A DNA stretch of 64,000 bases from an uncultured Lachnospiraceae bacterium (GTDB lineage Bacteria; Bacillota; Clostridia; Lachnospirales; Lachnospiraceae). Position 1 is the stretch's first letter. Each line of letters opens with the position of its first letter. Location: contig CALWPY010000003.1 of assembly GCA_944383545.1 (NCBI GenBank), positions 62,001 to 126,000 of the forward strand. The letters run 5' to 3'. The notes under the pieces are model-generated. The model saw only the letters and a list, made by a program, of their open reading frames with translations. It did not search any database and was not told where the DNA came from. The translations under genes and the position numbers were made by a program. Positions 62,264 through 64,000 of this stretch are shown here, in pieces.

Positions 62264-63262
62264 TTAAACCTTCCTTTTCCTCTGCACCTGTGCCTTGTTT
62301 TTCCTGATTTTCTCGTCATATTCATCATAAGCAGACACAATCTTTTGTACCAGTGGATGTCTTACAACATCCTCACTGGTAAGCTTACATACGGATATCC
62401 CCTCAATATCCTTAATAACCTTAAGTGCAACTTCAAGACCCGACTGCATGTCCTTTGCCAAATCCTTCTGTGATAAATCACCGGTTACAATAACCTTTGA
62501 GCCAAAGCCTATACGTGTAAGAAACATCTTCATCTGTGCAGGAGTAGTATTCTGTGCCTCGTCCAAAACTATATAAGCATTGTCAAGAGTCCTGCCTCTC
62601 ATATATGCAAGCGGTGCTACTTCTATAAGTCCCTTTTCCATATTTTTTAAAAATGCTTCTGCGCCCATAATTTCATACAGAGCATCATATAGAGGTCTTA
62701 AATAAGGGTCTACCTTGCTCTGCAGGTCACCGGGAAGAAATCCCAGTTTTTCTCCTGCTTCTATTGCAGGTCTTGTCAGTATTATTCTGTTTACTTCATT
62801 GGATTTAAAGGCAGTTATTGCCTTTGCCATTGCCAGATAAGTCTTTCCCGTTCCGGCAGGACCTATTCCGAAAACTATCATATTATTATCTATTGCCGAG
62901 ATATATTTTTTCTGCCCAAGGGTTTTTGCCTTTACAGGCTTTCCGTTTACTGTGTGGCAGATTATTTCCCTGTCAATTTCAGCCATTTTTTCTGTTTCAT
63001 TTTTAAAGGAAAGTGATATGGCATATTCTACGTTCTGTTCTGTTATTACTTCTCCTCTTTCCGAAAGAGACAAAAGCTCATTTATTACTTTTTCAGCCTT
63101 ATCCACATATGCTTCCTCTCCGGAAATCCTAAGCTGTTCATCCCTCAAAACTATCGAAACATTAAATGCACGCTCAATTTTTTTCATGTTTATGTCCATC
63201 TGTCCGAAAACATTCTGAATATGTTTTTCGGGTATAATTATTGCTTTTTGTAATGAACTCAT
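62264..63262 (-). CDS. phoH: PhoH family ATPase
   Basis: 332 residues. An N-terminal KH-like RNA-binding segment (NVSIVLRDEQLRISGEE) precedes the P-loop GIGPAGTGKTYLAMA, RPAIEAGEKLGFLPGD and IVLDEAQNTTPAQMKMF. PhoH (PhoL) proteins are ATPases linked to RNA handling and often neighbour ybeY. Here aroB has come between them. yqfD lies 34 bases upstream. Confidence 0.94.
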   Translation of the reverse strand: MSSLQKAIIIPEKHIQNVFGQMDINMKKIERAFNVSIVLRDEQLRISGEEAYVDKAEKVINELLSLSERGEVITEQNVEYAISLSFKNETEKMAEIDREIICHTVNGKPVKAKTLGQKKYISAIDNNMIVFGIGPAGTGKTYLAMAKAITAFKSNEVNRIILTRPAIEAGEKLGFLPGDLQSKVDPYLRPLYDALYEIMGAEAFLKNMEKGLIEVAPLAYMRGRTLDNAYIVLDEAQNTTPAQMKMFLTRIGFGSKVIVTGDLSQKDLAKDMQSGLEVALKVIKDIEGISVCKLTSEDVVRHPLVQKIVSAYDEYDEKIRKNKAQVQRKRKV

Positions 63263-63296
63263 TTAATATTCTCCCTGCATAATGTATATTTAAGTT

Positions 63297-64000
63297 TCAG
63301 TCTGCATTATTCTCTGATGTTTTATCAATATATTCTGCCTTCTTTTCTTCTATATTGATTTCACTTGGAACACCAACAGGCTCAAGAGCAGTAATTGTTC
63401 CCGAAACCGTACAGACATCTCCATCAATATTTATTGTAACATTATTTTCAAGTATTTCCACCTTTTTTTCCTTTAAATTTGTTAAATATTGAGTAAGGCG
63501 TTTTTCTGCCTTTTCATATGCCTCTTCTTCCGTATACGTAACCAAATTTACCGTATATTCATTAATACTTGATTTATTTACTGATATTGGAAGATAAAAT
63601 GTCCTGCCCAATTTTAATTTATTCTGTTCAGTTACAATATCATAATTTTCATAAGAAATTCCCGGTTTATACGGAGTAAATATATTATCCATAACACTTA
63701 TACTGTAATACTTCTTTTTCTCTCCCGTATATATTTTTTCGTTTGTTGTCATATTAAATTCATCGTAATACTCATATTCTACAATTCCGTATACATCACC
63801 GTCTGCATATACAAAGCTCAAGTCCATAAGCTCATCATAATCACTTAAAATTTCTATTGTTCCCGAAATAAGTACGTCTCCTTTTTTTACCTCCTGCTTT
63901 GCATGTACCACAGGCGTTCCGCTTCTGGTTACTATTTCATAAATTACGGCATCTTTTGCGGCTATTATATCACAGGGCTCATCAGGCTGCTCAATTTTAT
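63297..64000 (-). CDS. yqfD: Sporulation protein YqfD, C-terminal part
   Basis: The frame runs open to the window edge, giving about 234 residues of the C-terminal portion. An internal GTG at 63911 is not the start: in-frame residues continue upstream with IIAAKDAVIYEIVTRSGTP. The sequence RSGTPVVHAKQEVKKGDVLISG is the YqfD signature, a lipoyl-like barrel. YqfD is needed for sporulation in Bacillus and normally precedes phoH, as here. The C-terminal tail (EEKKAEYIDKTSENNAD) is charged. Confidence 0.88.
   Translation of the reverse strand, partial: KIEQPDEPCDIIAAKDAVIYEIVTRSGTPVVHAKQEVKKGDVLISGTIEILSDYDELMDLSFVYADGDVYGIVEYEYYDEFNMTTNEKIYTGEKKKYYSISVMDNIFTPYKPGISYENYDIVTEQNKLKLGRTFYLPISVNKSSINEYTVNLVTYTEEEAYEKAEKRLTQYLTNLKEKKVEILENNVTINIDGDVCTVSGTITALEPVGVPSEINIEEKKAEYIDKTSENNAD

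Noticed and set aside
1-64000. CRISPR array, insertion sequence, toxin-antitoxin pair or biosynthetic cluster
   Set aside because: I looked for spaced direct repeats, transposase motifs, small paired genes and carrier or synthetase domains and found none.

Overview
This window is a low-GC chromosomal segment from a Gram-positive, Clostridia-type bacterium, most likely a member of the Lachnospiraceae. The reasons are the AT-rich codon use (Arg mostly AGA/AGG), the sporulation pair spoIIGA-sigE, strong AGGAGG-type ribosome binding sites, sepF and divIVA division genes, a class B sortase, a PiT/PhoU phosphate system, and the mutS-mutL-miaA and radC-mreCD-mrdA-min-rodA blocks. I cannot name a species. 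Most of the window is densely packed core genome. I see no insertion sequence, prophage, CRISPR array or obvious genomic island, and no gene-free stretch longer than about 250 bases.

Layout. Position 1-292 holds the start of a leftward RNase H-fold exonuclease gene. From 0.4 to 10 kb, rightward: a DivIVA-like protein, ruvA-ruvB, zapA, a U32 peptidase-family gene, a SEDS (FtsW/RodA) glycosyltransferase with its class B PBP, a Nudix hydrolase and a class B sortase. From 10.0 to 12.1 kb there is a leftward tRNA-Leu(CAA), a small rightward gene and the leftward spoIIGA-sigE operon. The last has a recognisable Spo0A-type promoter with a long spacer. From 12.2 to 23 kb: a subtilisin-family protease, a possible structured leader, a TPR protein, hflX, two RNA-modification genes, recU, nadE and an iron alcohol dehydrogenase. 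From 23 to 26.2 kb there are three regulatory islands: a four-hexamer Pho-type box before pit-phoU, a related sequence before a DUF368 polyprenyl-phosphate transporter gene, and LexA-type boxes on the promoter of a YneA-like division inhibitor.

From 26.4 to 35.2 kb: a prolyl-tRNA deacylase-like gene, then miaB-mutS-mutL-miaA and a PLP enzyme, overlapping or almost touching. From 35.3 to 51.4 kb is a large shape and division region: a DUF4321 protein, radC, mreC, mreD, mrdA, minC, minD, rodA, mgsA, a D,D-carboxypeptidase, a P-loop protein of unknown function, an HlyD-like membrane protein, yggS, sepF, divIVA, lspA, rluD and a tyrosine recombinase. mreB and minE are absent from their usual slots. 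A bidirectional terminator at about 51.5 kb divides this from a leftward block that runs to the right edge: yqfD (cut by the window end), phoH, aroB, ybeY, a DUF3048 lipoprotein, a small anchored protein, two flavoproteins, proB, a MoxR ATPase with a VWA protein, a patatin-like lipase and a cytidylate-kinase-like protein.

The genes serve four main themes: wall growth and division (two SEDS-PBP pairs, MreCD, MinCD, ZapA, SepF, two DivIVA proteins, YneA), DNA repair and recombination (RuvAB, RecU, MutSL, RadC, Xer), RNA modification (MiaA, MiaB, RsmF-like, three pseudouridine or ribosome-linked enzymes, YbeY) and sporulation control. I found no clear new multi-gene system. The best candidates for new biology are the phosphate-type control of the polyprenyl-phosphate transporter, the CGAAC-rich control region of the division inhibitor, the structured leader before the TPR gene, the shared C-terminal motif of the two DivIVA proteins, and the unknown P-loop/HlyD-like pair inside the division cluster.
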